Below the pieces are notes generated by a model. The model was not told where the DNA came from and ran no database searches. It saw nothing but the letters and a program-made list of their open reading frames with translations. Both the position numbers and the translations under genes were made by a program. This document shows, one piece after another, positions 26,890 to 37,461 of a stretch of DNA of 64,000 bases. How positions within the stretch are numbered: position 1 is the first letter of the stretch; each line of letters starts with the position of its first letter. This stretch comes from Craspedostauros australis (taxonomy: Eukaryota; Bacillariophyta; Bacillariophyceae; Mastogloiales; Achnanthaceae): contig JAMXDE010000065.1 in NCBI GenBank assembly GCA_026770025.1, positions 62,001 to 126,000 of the forward strand, read 5' to 3'.

Positions 26890-27849
26890 ACAAGCTATGA
26901 ATCAGCAGGGAAAAAGTGCTTGCGCATATGTTACCGGACCTCTGTTAGTGGCAAAGTTGAGACAGAAGAGATGGCAGCGAAACTCTCAGAACACGAAGCT
27001 CCTAAGAGAAGAAAGAGGGATGTGCGTTGCGTGCAACTCAGATCACACTCATTAACGATCCTATCAACTTTTGGTCTCAACAAGTGATGCGATAACCTGC
27101 AACGAAGCATTCAGATCATAGCAGCCTAAACTCGAACTCTATTCTACAGAAGAGAAGCCGATTCTGTCATGTTGGTCGTCTTTCTGTGTAGGTCACGAAC
27201 GAGTCACGATTACCAATGTGAAATCCGAACGTGAGTGCCACATGTGACATGAACACAGGGGTGTGAATGTGAAATGCGATAGGCCTCTAATTATTGGTAA
27301 TTATTGGTAACCATTGGCATATCCCTAATGAGTTTTTTGCTGACAAATTTGGCACATGTGCCAAATTTGTCACTTCTTTTGGGTTCGCATCAACAGCGCA
27401 CGTTGGCCTCCACGTGTAGGTGGCAAGATCGCATGCCAGACCAACATGGTCCTCCAGCGTGGTGGCTTCTCTCATTGTTTAACTGGAACCTTCTGGCGCA
27501 GGCAATTTCCGCTGCAAACAAGGCCACATAAGGAATTCAGAACCCTAAGGACATACCCCATAAATGAATTATTTATCAACAAGCCGGAACGCTTCGTGCA
27601 TAGACACTGTTGAAAGACAATGATTGGATGAAAATCACAGACTTCGCTTGGAAATAGCACTGAAACAAGTTCCGTGAAGCATCGAATAGTCCCACCGTCG
27701 TCGGAAACCAACAGAAGCACAAACGCCAATCCTGGAGAAACAACAATCAAGAGTTTTGAGGACACAAAAGCGCCTCTGCACGATAACGCTGAGTGGAAGT
27801 CAAAAAACTTTATCAGTACCACCTCAGCTGGCCGATGCGAACACACAGG
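26890..27849. other. Non-coding debris with a perfect palindrome
   Basis: AT-rich with tandem ATTGGTAA-type words at 27,291-27,318 and a perfect 32-bp palindrome at 27,342-27,373 (half-site TGACAAATTTGGCACA). The adjacent ATATCCCTAATGAG at 27,330-27,343 recurs inverted near 30,275-30,290. No gene seen. Confidence 0.55.
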
Positions 27850-28085
27850 ATGTGACAAATGTGGCACATCGATCCAAATTTGTCACATCAATGGAGGTGG
27901 TTGTAAGGGTCATAATTTCATAATCTGGGCCTCTCGGCCAATCATATCGCTTCATTTAGGGCACAAGATACCTTTTGGCTCCTCACTGAATTGGGGGTCA
28001 ACGTCGACATAACGTCAATCGAAATTATTATGAACTCATTGTCCGCGAATATGAACGCTCCTCGGAGACCGTTCATAATTTCATA
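27850..28085 (+). repeat. Dispersed repeat family, member 3
   Basis: Begins with an imperfect palindrome (GTGACAAATGTGGCAC ... AAATTTGTCAC, 27,853-27,888), then ATGGAGGTGGTTGTAAGGG, TCATAATTTCATAAT, ACAAGATACC, ATAACGTCAATCGAAA and CCGTTCATAATTTCATAAT. It has the same block order as the inverted member at 26.1-26.3 kb. Confidence 0.65.
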
Positions 28086-28276
28086 ATCTCTCTGACGAGT
28101 CGTGGTAGTCCAAAATTCGTTCTCAACGGCTACATCGGAGCGAAACTTTGTGCTCACACCAGATTGATCCGATGTGCTCTACTGCAAATTGATTATTCGT
28201 TCCCACCCGTTGCATCGCAACTTTCTGTTGCAATTTAACTCCTTCTTTAGATGCACCTAGTGTACCTCTGTATTTA

Positions 28277-28670
28277 TCATCTGATGAACTCCAGCGGATC
28301 ATATCTTCCCACCATCATCGCCAGCGCCAGGCTGCCTTGATTGCCATCATCCTTGTTGTTCTTGAGCATCTTGCTGCACAGCAGCACCTCCTCATGTGTG
28401 CTGTGGCACACTGCATCCTTGACACTATGCCTACAAGTGTGCGAAGGGGTTGGTACCTCAGCTCCGGCATCTTCCATCATCAAGCGCTATCTTTCTGGTC
28501 TTTGATTTGAGAGCATGGCGACTTCATGGAGTTCTACAACTTCATCGGACTCACCAGGCCATCGTTCGATCGATTGGCTGAAGTGCTAGATCCCGGCATC
28601 GAAGCGTTGCCCATTGATCCGCGAGCCACGGCGCCACCACGACCATCTGATATTCGCTGTTGTTGTTGGA
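28277..28670 (+). pseudogene. Decayed transposase fragment, copy 2
   Basis: One frame from 28,277 gives LLMCAVAHCILDTMPTSVRR followed by GWYLSSG and stops at TGA. A second frame from about 28,511 gives EHGDFMEFYNFIGLTRPSF, then DRLAEVLDPGIEALPIDPRA. Both parts match copy 1 (24,716-24,945, opposite strand) in order, so this is a frame-shifted remnant of one gene. The DDE catalytic part is absent or unrecognisable downstream. Confidence 0.55.
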
Positions 28671-30129
28671 GCGAAACCAGTCACGAGGGCTCGAGTGAGT
28701 CATGAACAGCAGCGAGCAACAACAGCCACAGAAACGAGCACGAAAGGTGCAACACAGAGAAAAGGACATCAGAGCGAAACAACATGAAACAGACACAATC
28801 TGTCAAACATTGCATTAGATACAAACTTATACCCAACTACCGTCTCCGTTTCAATAGTTGTAAGTTCGACTACATCAATGTCACTGCCATTGCAATGAAG
28901 TATCTGACTTTCAAGTCAGCATTGAAGAACCATTTCTGGTAGGATCTGCCTTCGTTGGAAGGTTGGAAGAGATCTTGGAGGATGTGGAGAGCAATGGACA
29001 TGGCAGAGGCTGAAGTTGAGGCAATGGAAGAGCACTCTTGCAAAACAGGGAATATGGATGACAATTGCAACCTGACATACAAAGTGATGGCTCTTGAGAA
29101 GAAAGCAAAGGAAGATGTGGAATGCATCAACGATACCCAGAAGCAAAGAAGGTGCAAGTGGGAAGCTACAATGGCCATTTGTATCATCAAAGCATTGACA
29201 ATGAGACAATTGGCAAGCAAACAATTGCAGTGAATGCTGCGACAGTTGGGATAGGTACATTGAGCATTCAATGAATGAAGGAGTGGACACCAGCAGCACA
29301 GCCAATGGAGAAAGGAAGATGGGGGAAGCAGGATAGTGGCAACGCAAAGTGAATAGTATGGAGATGAACTGCGGATGGTGAGGAGCAACACATATGTACA
29401 AACATACACATCCACCTGGTATATGGAAGTTGAAAACTGCACGTGGGCAAGACACATGTATTTGTGAATGTGTGAAGCAGCAAGAGATGTGCGAAACTGA
29501 AGCTGTGGATGTGTAAGCATACAGCCCCATTCGTCGAGGTCAAGTATCATCCTGCCAATCATGAATTGGACAACATAACATTTTTAGCAATCTATGTGGC
29601 ATGTTGTCCATTAGGGTTAGATATATTTAGATAGCTCTTACAACACAAGTACATGGCTTGTGCTCACTGTGGACAGACATGATGCCATCGCTTTTGGTCG
29701 ATATCAGACTGCGATGGTATCCAACAGTGTGGGTTGTGATGTTGTGAGAGCTTTGGTGTTGCGTTGATTCCTCACATTGTGGACGATTGGGCTCTGCTGT
29801 GTGCTTCCTCCCTTGTGTGCATTGTGTCAAGTAGCACAGTGTTGTTTGTGGCATCCCTACATGTCCACACACGTTCACGGCAACAGCAACACTTGCGAAC
29901 ACTAACTATGCAGCATAATATTATATAATACAATGGAGCACAGTGACTCATCCTATGGTATGAGAAGTATACTATACTCTCCACAATATAATAGGATGTA
30001 CATAATGCTTATCTTAACAATCCGCAAATGATGACATGACAATCCTGAACGGGGTGATACGACGAAAGTGGCCGTGCAGAGAAATGGTGATGTAGGGAAG
30101 GAATCAATGGATTGACGGGCACTGATTTA
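28671..30129. other. No supported gene
   Basis: A 92-codon plus ORF (28,955-29,233) rich in Glu, Ala and Lys (EAEVEAMEEHSCKTG) and antisense ORFs are present, none recognised. The stretch 29,910-30,000 is very AT-rich with GTATACTATAC-like short palindromes. Confidence 0.35.
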
Positions 30130-30262
30130 GTCTTGGGGGCAGAATTGACTACGGGACTGATGGCCGTGACTTGAAATCGGGGTGAACGAGGCTGACCAGT
30201 TATGAAATTATGACCCTTACAACCACCTCCAATGTGAAGTGCCAAATTTGTCACATCGGGGG
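30130..30262 (-). repeat. Dispersed repeat family, member 4
   Basis: On the minus strand: GTGACAAATTTGGCACTTC, ACATTGGAGGTGGTTGTAAG, GGTCATAATTTCATAACTGG, then GCCTCGTTCACCCCG. The first part matches member 3, the last part matches member 1. Confidence 0.65.
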
Positions 30263-32037
30263 CCCAAAATCTCATTAGGGATATCGCCGACGGCACAAGC
30301 TGCCATTTGATGAGTTGATGCCCGTTTCCTGACATCTTTACATTATTAGAAAGAGGAGAGTGAGAGCTCTCTGTTGATGTGTTCATTGTTGGCAAACGAT
30401 CTCCGCTTTCCGTTCATCTCGATGCCTCTTTTTACCCTTTATCGGCCTTTTTCACACGGACGACGTACGGACGTGATTTCGGAATTTTTTCGTTGGTAAG
30501 CATTGGTAACCACGTAGAGTCTACGACGTTCTGGTACAGAAACTTGCTGCGTTTTGGTCCAATAGCGACCGACTGTCTTCCAAAGACCCGCATCCAATTC
30601 TGTTTCGTCTATTGGTCAAGTGAATGACATGGTTGTATTCGTCACTTCATTCTGCTTCGGGTGGTGTGTTGGTCAGCGGTCCAGGATGCCTTTGTGTGTT
30701 GCTTTGGGTGTTTGAAGTTAGTCACTAATGCTCGTGACAGCCATGATCATCAATCCGTGAACGCACAAAAGTTCGCGCCAAAAAAATATCGCGCGTTTTT
30801 ACGTGTTGTTGATTCGAACTGTTTTGTTCGCAGGAGTCTCTTTACTTTATGCAAGGTTGTGCATCGCCCTGACGTCGGATCATCGTTCCGTTGCTTTCAG
30901 GTGACGCAGAATCCTCTCTTGCACCTGCCCATGTAGCCTTGGTCTTCGAATCTCACTTCCTCCAAAGATATACCAATTGCAACTTGTTCGTCAATTTTAG
31001 CGTGCACTATCCTCGCGAGGAAACATCGCTTCCTGATCAGGCGCCAAAACTGTCTTCATTGACACCGGTTGCTACACTCATGCGATGGGCAGGGTCGTTG
31101 ACGCAGTCGCTGTTCGTGCTCTATCAAACCGCGTTCGAACCGTTCTGTGCAGGTAGCCTGATGTTCTATACTGATCTCCAGCACAACTATGGCCAATCGA
31201 ACACCGGCCTCTACATTGCGCAGGTGACACATGCTAAAATGCGCGCACATGGCGTGGAAATTTTGCGCGGCGCAGTTGCACATGCTCAGCGATGCGGAAG
31301 ATCCAAAGAAGAGCGGTGAGAGCATGGCGAGATTGGACTCCTCAGTGCGAAACAGTCGACTCTGCTCTATTCTGGACTGCTATTGTGTGCTGCTGCTAAC
31401 CAAGGGATCATTGCTCTCCCAAGCAGGATGGATGCAACGATACACATACATCCAAGTTGCTGTTGCCAAGACTGTTGCTGGCGTACAGTATTCTGGAGTA
31501 GAACTGAAACACTATTGCAGAACTAATCAACCATATCATCAACTACAATGCAATACGATGAACGAAGCCACAATGGATGACATCAGGATGTAAGGAACTG
31601 GTAATGGCATGTGAGAAACACATCGGTCGGTACCACATTGTTTTGTGATCATTTCCATCGCGTGTTAACACGCCGTGGGGCACAGAGAAATTCTCCACGA
31701 TACATCGTGGTGATTGGCATTCGTGAATGGGAACAGCGAGTGCATGCTCCAAAGAAACGAACAGATCTCAACCACTACCCATCCAATCACCACCAAAGTT
31801 GGAGAGGGTGATTAAAAGCCACACATGCGAATGCTCACGAAAGGGGAGCTCAAACAAATGGAGCGGCATAAACTTGCCGATGAGGTTTGTGGCAGAAAAG
31901 GTGTTTTTTGGGCCGCTTCGAGTGGGACTGACGTACAAAATGTACCGTCGTCTACAGAGAAACTGACTCATACGACTAGTTACCAATTGTTACCAATGGT
32001 TACCAAAAAATTTGGCCTCCACCCAAGCCAAAAGACA
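30263..32037. other. No supported gene
   Basis: A 142-codon ORF at 30,891-31,319 (contains RWAGSLTQSLFVLYQTAFEP) and an overlapping one at 31,231-31,593 show no recognisable family. Words of the type ATTGGTAAC recur at 30,497-30,512 and 31,980-32,005, next to the left end of copy B. Confidence 0.35.
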
Positions 32038-32265
32038 CTAGAGATTGGTGCACTTGTACTTTATCGACTGCGACTATTCTGTGTACTCTACTCTATTCAA
32101 GTCAAATACGTAATCAATATCGGTGTTTTGTCTCTCAACTCGTAGACAGAGGGAGAGCCATCCAGTAGGCAAACACAGATTCTACTGTCACAATGCAGGT
32201 ACGGATGCTCGTGCAGGACAGCAATCTATCTTTCTCTCCCTTCCCTTCGATGTGTCGGTTCCATT

Positions 32266-34134
32266 TCAGCTCCATGTCTTATTCAGCGCCTCCAGCAGAC
32301 CATCCCATGTTGTCACACCTTCGAACAGTCGGCCCATGTCGACCTCGCAATACTCGCGCTTCACATACGCAGTGCGGTGAAACGCCGAGCGGTGCGCTGC
32401 TTCGCCATCGGGAGACACGCGCCGCTCTGGCATCCATTCCTTCTCAATGGCCAGCGACATGTTCAGGAGCTCCTCCAACTCGTTGTCGGGCGGACAAATC
32501 AAAGGGAAGTCTGCCAATTTCTTGTTCAACACTTCTCCAAGGTGTTGGCGCAGCCATCTGTTCAACGTCCGCTTCTTTGTTGTGCGTTGCTTCTCTTCGC
32601 TGATGACACCACGCGCGGCAGCGGCAAATACGATATCTTGGCACACAAACATCAGCGTGCCAATGACCATTTGCGGGGGATTCTCATGCTTCTGTTTGAT
32701 ATATTCGCATGATCGAGGGGCATCTGGGACATGGTCGCACAGGAACTGTTCCGAGACATGACGTTTGCCATGGAAATCCATGATTTGGATGGGAAAGCCA
32801 GAGTTTCTCCAGACCGAGATAACGCCATCGATGAAGACAAAACTTGATGCAACGGTCATGGTGTGGGTGCCTGTGCTTGTATTTTGCAGATGATTTTGAA
32901 TCGGCGCTGAGCTTTCAGTCATCCATTTCCGTATCGATTCCCAAGTTGGACTGTATTGCTTCCCACGTTGCGTGGGCCAAGCAGAGTATGGGCGGTAGTG
33001 CACAGTAGTGTATGCACGGGAGTACTTCCAGGCGCTGAGCATCCAGTCAAAGACGTGACGGTAGGTCACGATGACTGTCACATCCCAACCTTCCAGAAGA
33101 TCCCTCAAGTTCTGAAAGTACATCGGATTTCCATACAGCCCTTCGGATCTGAACAAGGGACGACTCGAAACTTGTTCTTCGCTGAATATCAGAGAGATGC
33201 GCCGCTTTTTTGCAACATCCAGAAGCTCTGTGATATGTTTCAAATCCTCCGGTACCTCGACTGGCAATTGCGGGGACAAGGGCAGCGAGGATGGTTCCAA
33301 TGCTGCCATGCCTGGACTATGTGTGCTGGTTTGATTCCTCGGCAGCAACGATGCTTTCTTGCTTTCCACATACCTTGGATAATGTTCCAACATGACGTTG
33401 GCATTGAAAGCTTTGTCCAAGCAATCAAGAGAAAATCCAAGCTCTTTGGCTGGTTCGTGAGGGCTGCCTGTTCCATAGTACCAGTAATGATCTTGGATCA
33501 GAAGTTCTTTGTTCGCGAGTTCCAATAGGTTGGTTTGCAGTGAGGTTGTGGCAGTCTTGGGCGGGCCAACATGCAACACCAGATGAGGCTTCTTCACTTC
33601 TTCTGTGGCTGCGGGCGAATCCAATGTTGCTGCATGCGTAGGTCCTGCAGAAGTTTCAGGCCGCGGAGTACTTTCTGTGGTGTCGGAATGCATCTTCACA
33701 GCCTCCGGAATCGAAGAAGGCCGTTCATCTTCATCTTCTTCAACAGCATGCAGTGACGAGGATGAATGAGATGAAACAGGCTCCAGCATACTCCCAATTT
33801 GGTTGGCGACCAGGAACTGGGCAATAGAGAGGAGGACTGAGATTGCAACGATCGCTGCAATCCCCTTCTTCGCTGCCCTCAGCTTTGTCGTCGTCATGCT
33901 CGCAGCTGTCAAGATTGACTTGTTTCGGTTTGGTGTTTGGCGACTGTTGATTCCGCCATCATGGTTGCCTCGTTTATTGGAGACTGGCGCGCGCTTGCCA
34001 TGAGAGCCTTCACAAGCGTCCTTGTTGTGGTGCAGATGATGCTGGTGTGCGAGCACGCTTACGCATCCATCAGACTGCGCTGTACCTCCATTCGACGCTT
34101 TCGAAGACCTTGGCGCTTCGGAATTAGCATCCAT
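32266..34134 (-). CDS. Golgi-type sulfotransferase-like protein, copy B
   Basis: A 622-codon frame with the same start context, signal anchor, PAPS loop (GPPKTATTSLQ) and downstream RHVFDWMLSAWKYSR motif as copy A. Most of the protein is identical; differences cluster in three C-terminal patches: GKQYSPTWESIRKWMTES here against GKRYSPAWKKIWGWMTES in A; IGTLMFVCQD against IDMLTSVCQD; and TTKKRTLNRWLRQHLGEVLN against TMRKRKLDGRLHQHLGKALN. The promoter side is undisturbed here, so this copy is the likelier to be normally expressed. Substrate unknown. Confidence 0.87.
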   Translation of the reverse strand: MDANSEAPRSSKASNGGTAQSDGCVSVLAHQHHLHHNKDACEGSHGKRAPVSNKRGNHDGGINSRQTPNRNKSILTAASMTTTKLRAAKKGIAAIVAISVLLSIAQFLVANQIGSMLEPVSSHSSSSLHAVEEDEDERPSSIPEAVKMHSDTTESTPRPETSAGPTHAATLDSPAATEEVKKPHLVLHVGPPKTATTSLQTNLLELANKELLIQDHYWYYGTGSPHEPAKELGFSLDCLDKAFNANVMLEHYPRYVESKKASLLPRNQTSTHSPGMAALEPSSLPLSPQLPVEVPEDLKHITELLDVAKKRRISLIFSEEQVSSRPLFRSEGLYGNPMYFQNLRDLLEGWDVTVIVTYRHVFDWMLSAWKYSRAYTTVHYRPYSAWPTQRGKQYSPTWESIRKWMTESSAPIQNHLQNTSTGTHTMTVASSFVFIDGVISVWRNSGFPIQIMDFHGKRHVSEQFLCDHVPDAPRSCEYIKQKHENPPQMVIGTLMFVCQDIVFAAAARGVISEEKQRTTKKRTLNRWLRQHLGEVLNKKLADFPLICPPDNELEELLNMSLAIEKEWMPERRVSPDGEAAHRSAFHRTAYVKREYCEVDMGRLFEGVTTWDGLLEALNKTWS

Positions 34135-34165
34135 CGTTGAAGAGGTGAGCACAGATCTTGGTGGT

Positions 34166-34234
34166 GTTGAGTGCTGTAGTTGAGTGCTGTAGTTGACTCC
34201 TGTAGTTGACTGCTGTAGTTGACTGCTGTGGTTG
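34166..34234. repeat. 13-bp tandem repeat upstream of sulfotransferase B
   Basis: Five units against four in copy A, in the presumed 5' UTR; no effect on the ATG-initiated frame. Confidence 0.8.
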
Positions 34235-35067
34235 TGCTTGTCGTACCAGTGTGCTTGTTCGTCTCTCGTCAGTGTGACAACTTCGATCGCTCTCTCTCTC
34301 GTTCGCTCTCTCTGGAGAGTCCTCGACTGGTGTGTGCCCGCACAAGCTGTGAGTATCCGTAGCTCGAAGTCAACGGTTTTGTCCGTACAACGAAGGATTG
34401 TTGAATTGGCGGCGATGTGTGATGTACTGGTGGAGAAACAGCTCTTGCGTCGGCCTCTACCTGGCCCTGAACCAAAGGATACGCCAGATGCAGTGCTGTG
34501 AGATTGTTGTTGGCGTTGTAATCTGATATATTACACAGGATTTATGGCTGGTTGTTGTCCTCTGTGTGTTTGCTGTCGAGTGTTTTGTGCTGCCCAGCAT
34601 GATGTTGGTAGTGGCTGCCAGCCGTTTTATCGAAACGCCGAACGACGGCATTGGTTCTTGCACGTTCCGCGCCATCTGCATCAACACGAACCCTCGAGGG
34701 GAGAGGGAACGCTGACCGTGCCAAGAAGGGGACGAAACCTCGTCGTGATGAATTGTGGCAGCGCCGAACAGTCCACAGATCTTGTGCGCCGCTTTCGTCC
34801 CACATCTTGTGACTCGCGCATGTCCGGAATTGGCGTCATTGCGCAAACGGACATTTCGTCGGAAATGGTTTGGCGCGCTTTGTGCATTCTGAATCAGGGG
34901 TGCGCCGTGTTGCGCGCACCTCGTTTGTCGGCGGACAGAGAATCACTCGACCTCGGCATGCGGCGAGGAAGCAACAACAGCGACAACGATGACAACATCA
35001 ACCATCACAAGCACATTGAACGGAGGACAACGAACAACGAACAATGAACGCTGAATGGAGCAGAGGA

Positions 35068-35075
35068 CATATAAG
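35068..35075 (+). promoter_or_regulatory. Possible TATA element of the NXPE-like gene
   Basis: CATATAAG lies about 72 bases before the ATG at 35147. The surrounding 34,834-35,146 has no ORF and is the presumed promoter. Confidence 0.35.
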
Positions 35076-35146
35076 AAGTAGAGGAGCTCCAGCAACCGAA
35101 TACAACAACTGAATGCAACTACTGTGCAAGCGCAAGCACGGTGGCC

Positions 35147-36787
35147 ATGACGATGGCGAACGAAAGGAAGAGGTCCAAGCGCAGCGCACGCTCCGCCAGA
35201 GCATCAAGATCGGCGTCAGCGCTTCACAAAGCTGATGACAAAGCCAACCATGGCAAATCCTCACACCCGATGCGATCGGTGGTGATCCCTGCCGTCATCT
35301 TCCTGTGCACGATCCAATTGAGATTCACGCTGCCATCGGGCCACTCGCTTGCCAGAACACTTGGGGATGACAGACACTCGCCTACGGATCCGCGGATGGC
35401 TTTCTCCTCGTTCCTTTCGTCCTTGTTGTCCGGTGCGCTGCATGCGGAGGACCCGGTTGCAATGACGCGCAGCATTCTGTCGACGGAAACGATAGTTTTC
35501 CCACCAGAACCTGATGCCGACATCATTCCTCGCCTCAAGAAAAATATTCGGAATCTCAACGTCTACGAGAACCACCTCGAGAGGACCAGCTGCACTCCCA
35601 CGGTGCAGTTTCAGCTCACTATCCAAACGATTGGGTACGTGGCGCAGGATGGTGGGAACGGTGGAAACGCCGGACAACCGCAAACTCAACAGCAGCAGCA
35701 GCAGGTGCGATACATCCTCCAATCGCTCGATGAGCACGGTCAGCCGAAGACCATGGGCGGCGACGAGTTCTACCCGGTCTACTTCGATGCGGGGCACGTC
35801 GAGAACCAGCCGCAATCGAGCAACCCCATCCCGACGGCGGCGGCGCATGTCCAGGACAATGGCGATGGCACATACACGTTGGATTTCGAGCAACCACCGT
35901 ACGAGGCTCCGATGGGACCCGGGGCCGGTCACGGATCGATGCAGCTCTACTATGGCTACACCTGCGGCATCGCACGACTCACGCGACCCGACAAGAAGGG
36001 CTGGGACGGATCCGCGCACTCCTTCGCCGTCTACGCTGTTGCCAACATCACGACGCCGCCCGAAATCCAACCCTTCCAGTACCCGCCTGAGATCAGCGGC
36101 GATCAGAATCGCACGGGCACGCCCGTGGATCTATCCTCGTACGACAAGATCGTGTGCTGCGGTGATTCCATGATGCGCAATTTCTGCGGCGTCCATCACA
36201 AGCCCGCGCCGGAGTTCCAGTACGCCAACCTGAAGGCCATTGGCAATTTCGGCCCCTTCTTTCGTCATGATACGTGGCGGGACATCGCTCCCGATGAGAT
36301 CAACAAAACGTACGGCGAGGATCTGCTGCCTGACGGTGACAAACGCATCGCGATGCTCCTCGGCAGCGCGACGTGGGACATTGCGGCCTACGAATTTCCA
36401 CCGCAGGACAACAACTTCACGGACAGCATGCAGATGTACCGCGACGTCATCGCCTGGGCGCGCGAGACGTACCCGCATGTCACAGTCATCTGGAAGCTGC
36501 CGCAGGCCTTCCACATGCATGTGGTCGGCTCCATCAAACTCATCAAGATGGCCAAGGATCGATTGCAGTATACCAGCAACGCCAACGCCAAGTATCTGTA
36601 CGATCGACAGAAGGTCATCATGGCGGAGCTCGGCATTCCCACGCTCGATATGTGGAACACATCGTACCTCAGCAGCCATCGCCATCGGCGACACGATGTT
36701 GCGCACTTTGATGGGGATCAGAATCATTACTTCGCTGACATGTACTACATGAACGCATCGATGAAGCAGTTGGGCCCGCACCGGTAG
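35147..36787 (+). CDS. NXPE/PC-esterase-like SGNH-fold membrane protein
   Basis: A 546-codon single exon starting at the first ATG. A basic N-terminus is followed by a signal-anchor helix near residues 43-62 (SVVIPAVIFLCTIQLRF). Around residues 140-290 there is a beta-rich region with NGDGTYTLDFEQPPYEAP, like the filamin-type immunoglobulin domain found in NXPE proteins, and a Gln-rich insert (about residues 182-190). The C-terminal half is SGNH-like: CCGDSMMRNFCG (block I Ser), LGSATWD (block III position), and a late DVAHFDGDQNHYFAD with the Asp/His pair. Such proteins are Golgi/ER esterases or O-acetyltransferases acting on glycans, or inactive relatives. The GDS and DxxH residues are present here. 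Activity is inferred, not shown. Confidence 0.78.
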   Translation: MTMANERKRSKRSARSARASRSASALHKADDKANHGKSSHPMRSVVIPAVIFLCTIQLRFTLPSGHSLARTLGDDRHSPTDPRMAFSSFLSSLLSGALHAEDPVAMTRSILSTETIVFPPEPDADIIPRLKKNIRNLNVYENHLERTSCTPTVQFQLTIQTIGYVAQDGGNGGNAGQPQTQQQQQQVRYILQSLDEHGQPKTMGGDEFYPVYFDAGHVENQPQSSNPIPTAAAHVQDNGDGTYTLDFEQPPYEAPMGPGAGHGSMQLYYGYTCGIARLTRPDKKGWDGSAHSFAVYAVANITTPPEIQPFQYPPEISGDQNRTGTPVDLSSYDKIVCCGDSMMRNFCGVHHKPAPEFQYANLKAIGNFGPFFRHDTWRDIAPDEINKTYGEDLLPDGDKRIAMLLGSATWDIAAYEFPPQDNNFTDSMQMYRDVIAWARETYPHVTVIWKLPQAFHMHVVGSIKLIKMAKDRLQYTSNANAKYLYDRQKVIMAELGIPTLDMWNTSYLSSHRHRRHDVAHFDGDQNHYFADMYYMNASMKQLGPHR

Positions 36788-37461
36788 GGAGCGCGAGAGA
36801 GAGAGAGAGCACAGGTGGCATAGCATAATGCTCGCGGAATAGAGAGGGCAATATGTTGGAAACATTATTGCGATGGCAACGAACTGCTCTCTCTCTCTCT
36901 CTGTCTACCTCTCTTTTGGGAGGCGCAGAGATAGCGACACAGAATAGTAGGTGCTTCTATGCTCTAGTCTGGCTAGTGATGGTTGGCCGCTGCCGGCTCC
37001 CTGATTATGCGGGTGTCCGTTTTGCGGATCTGTCGTGTTCTGGGGCTTGTTGGCAATTTGCCCAAATCAAGCCGGGTGGAACTGATGGCGTCAATGTGAG
37101 ACACAACGTCGGTGTCTCCAACTGTCATTTGGTGCCAAAAGAACTGGAGAAACTTGTGATCGACTTGATGACAACCAACAACGGGGTACCGGCTGTGCGC
37201 CTCGCAGGAGTTGCGGAACATCGACAGAGCACTCTGCGACTACTCCACACAAGGTAGCCTCTAACGCTATGCATCAACATGCAACATACACCTTTGTGAC
37301 GTACTTGTCGTCGTATGTCTATGATATTTAAACTGAGTCCTCTGGAATAGAGTGGTGTGGAGTGTAGCACGAGTTCGTACGTCTTGCGATGATGCTCAAC
37401 GCACTGTTCTGGCGGTAAATACGAGGAGCACGTCGAACATCACTGCGCTTCATACCCACAG
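36788..37461. other. Convergent intergenic region
   Basis: Holds the 3' ends of the flanking genes. GA/CT dinucleotide runs at 36,793-36,811 and 36,889-36,905. No gene supported. Confidence 0.5.

Larger units (their letters stand above)
32038..34833 (-). repeat. Sulfotransferase segment, copy B, uninterrupted
   Basis: A 2,796-bp segment nearly identical to the three pieces of copy A. It retains the pre-insertion target of the LINE at 32,075-32,090 and of the copia element at 34,719-34,724. It is therefore the natural control for both insertions. Confidence 0.92.

Noticed and set aside
32038-34833. Interpreting the 2.8-kb sulfotransferase segment as a transposon carrying a cargo gene
   Set aside because: No terminal inverted repeats, LTRs or target duplication at either copy, and no transposase; segmental duplication is simpler.
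24161-34833. tRNA or rRNA genes in the transposon block
   Set aside because: Scanned by eye for tRNA B-box-like and rRNA-conserved words; no cloverleaf-capable stretch was found, though a covariance-model scan was not possible.
35261-36070. 269-codon minus-strand frame within the NXPE-like gene
   Set aside because: No start context or similarity; the plus strand encodes a recognisable SGNH-type protein there.
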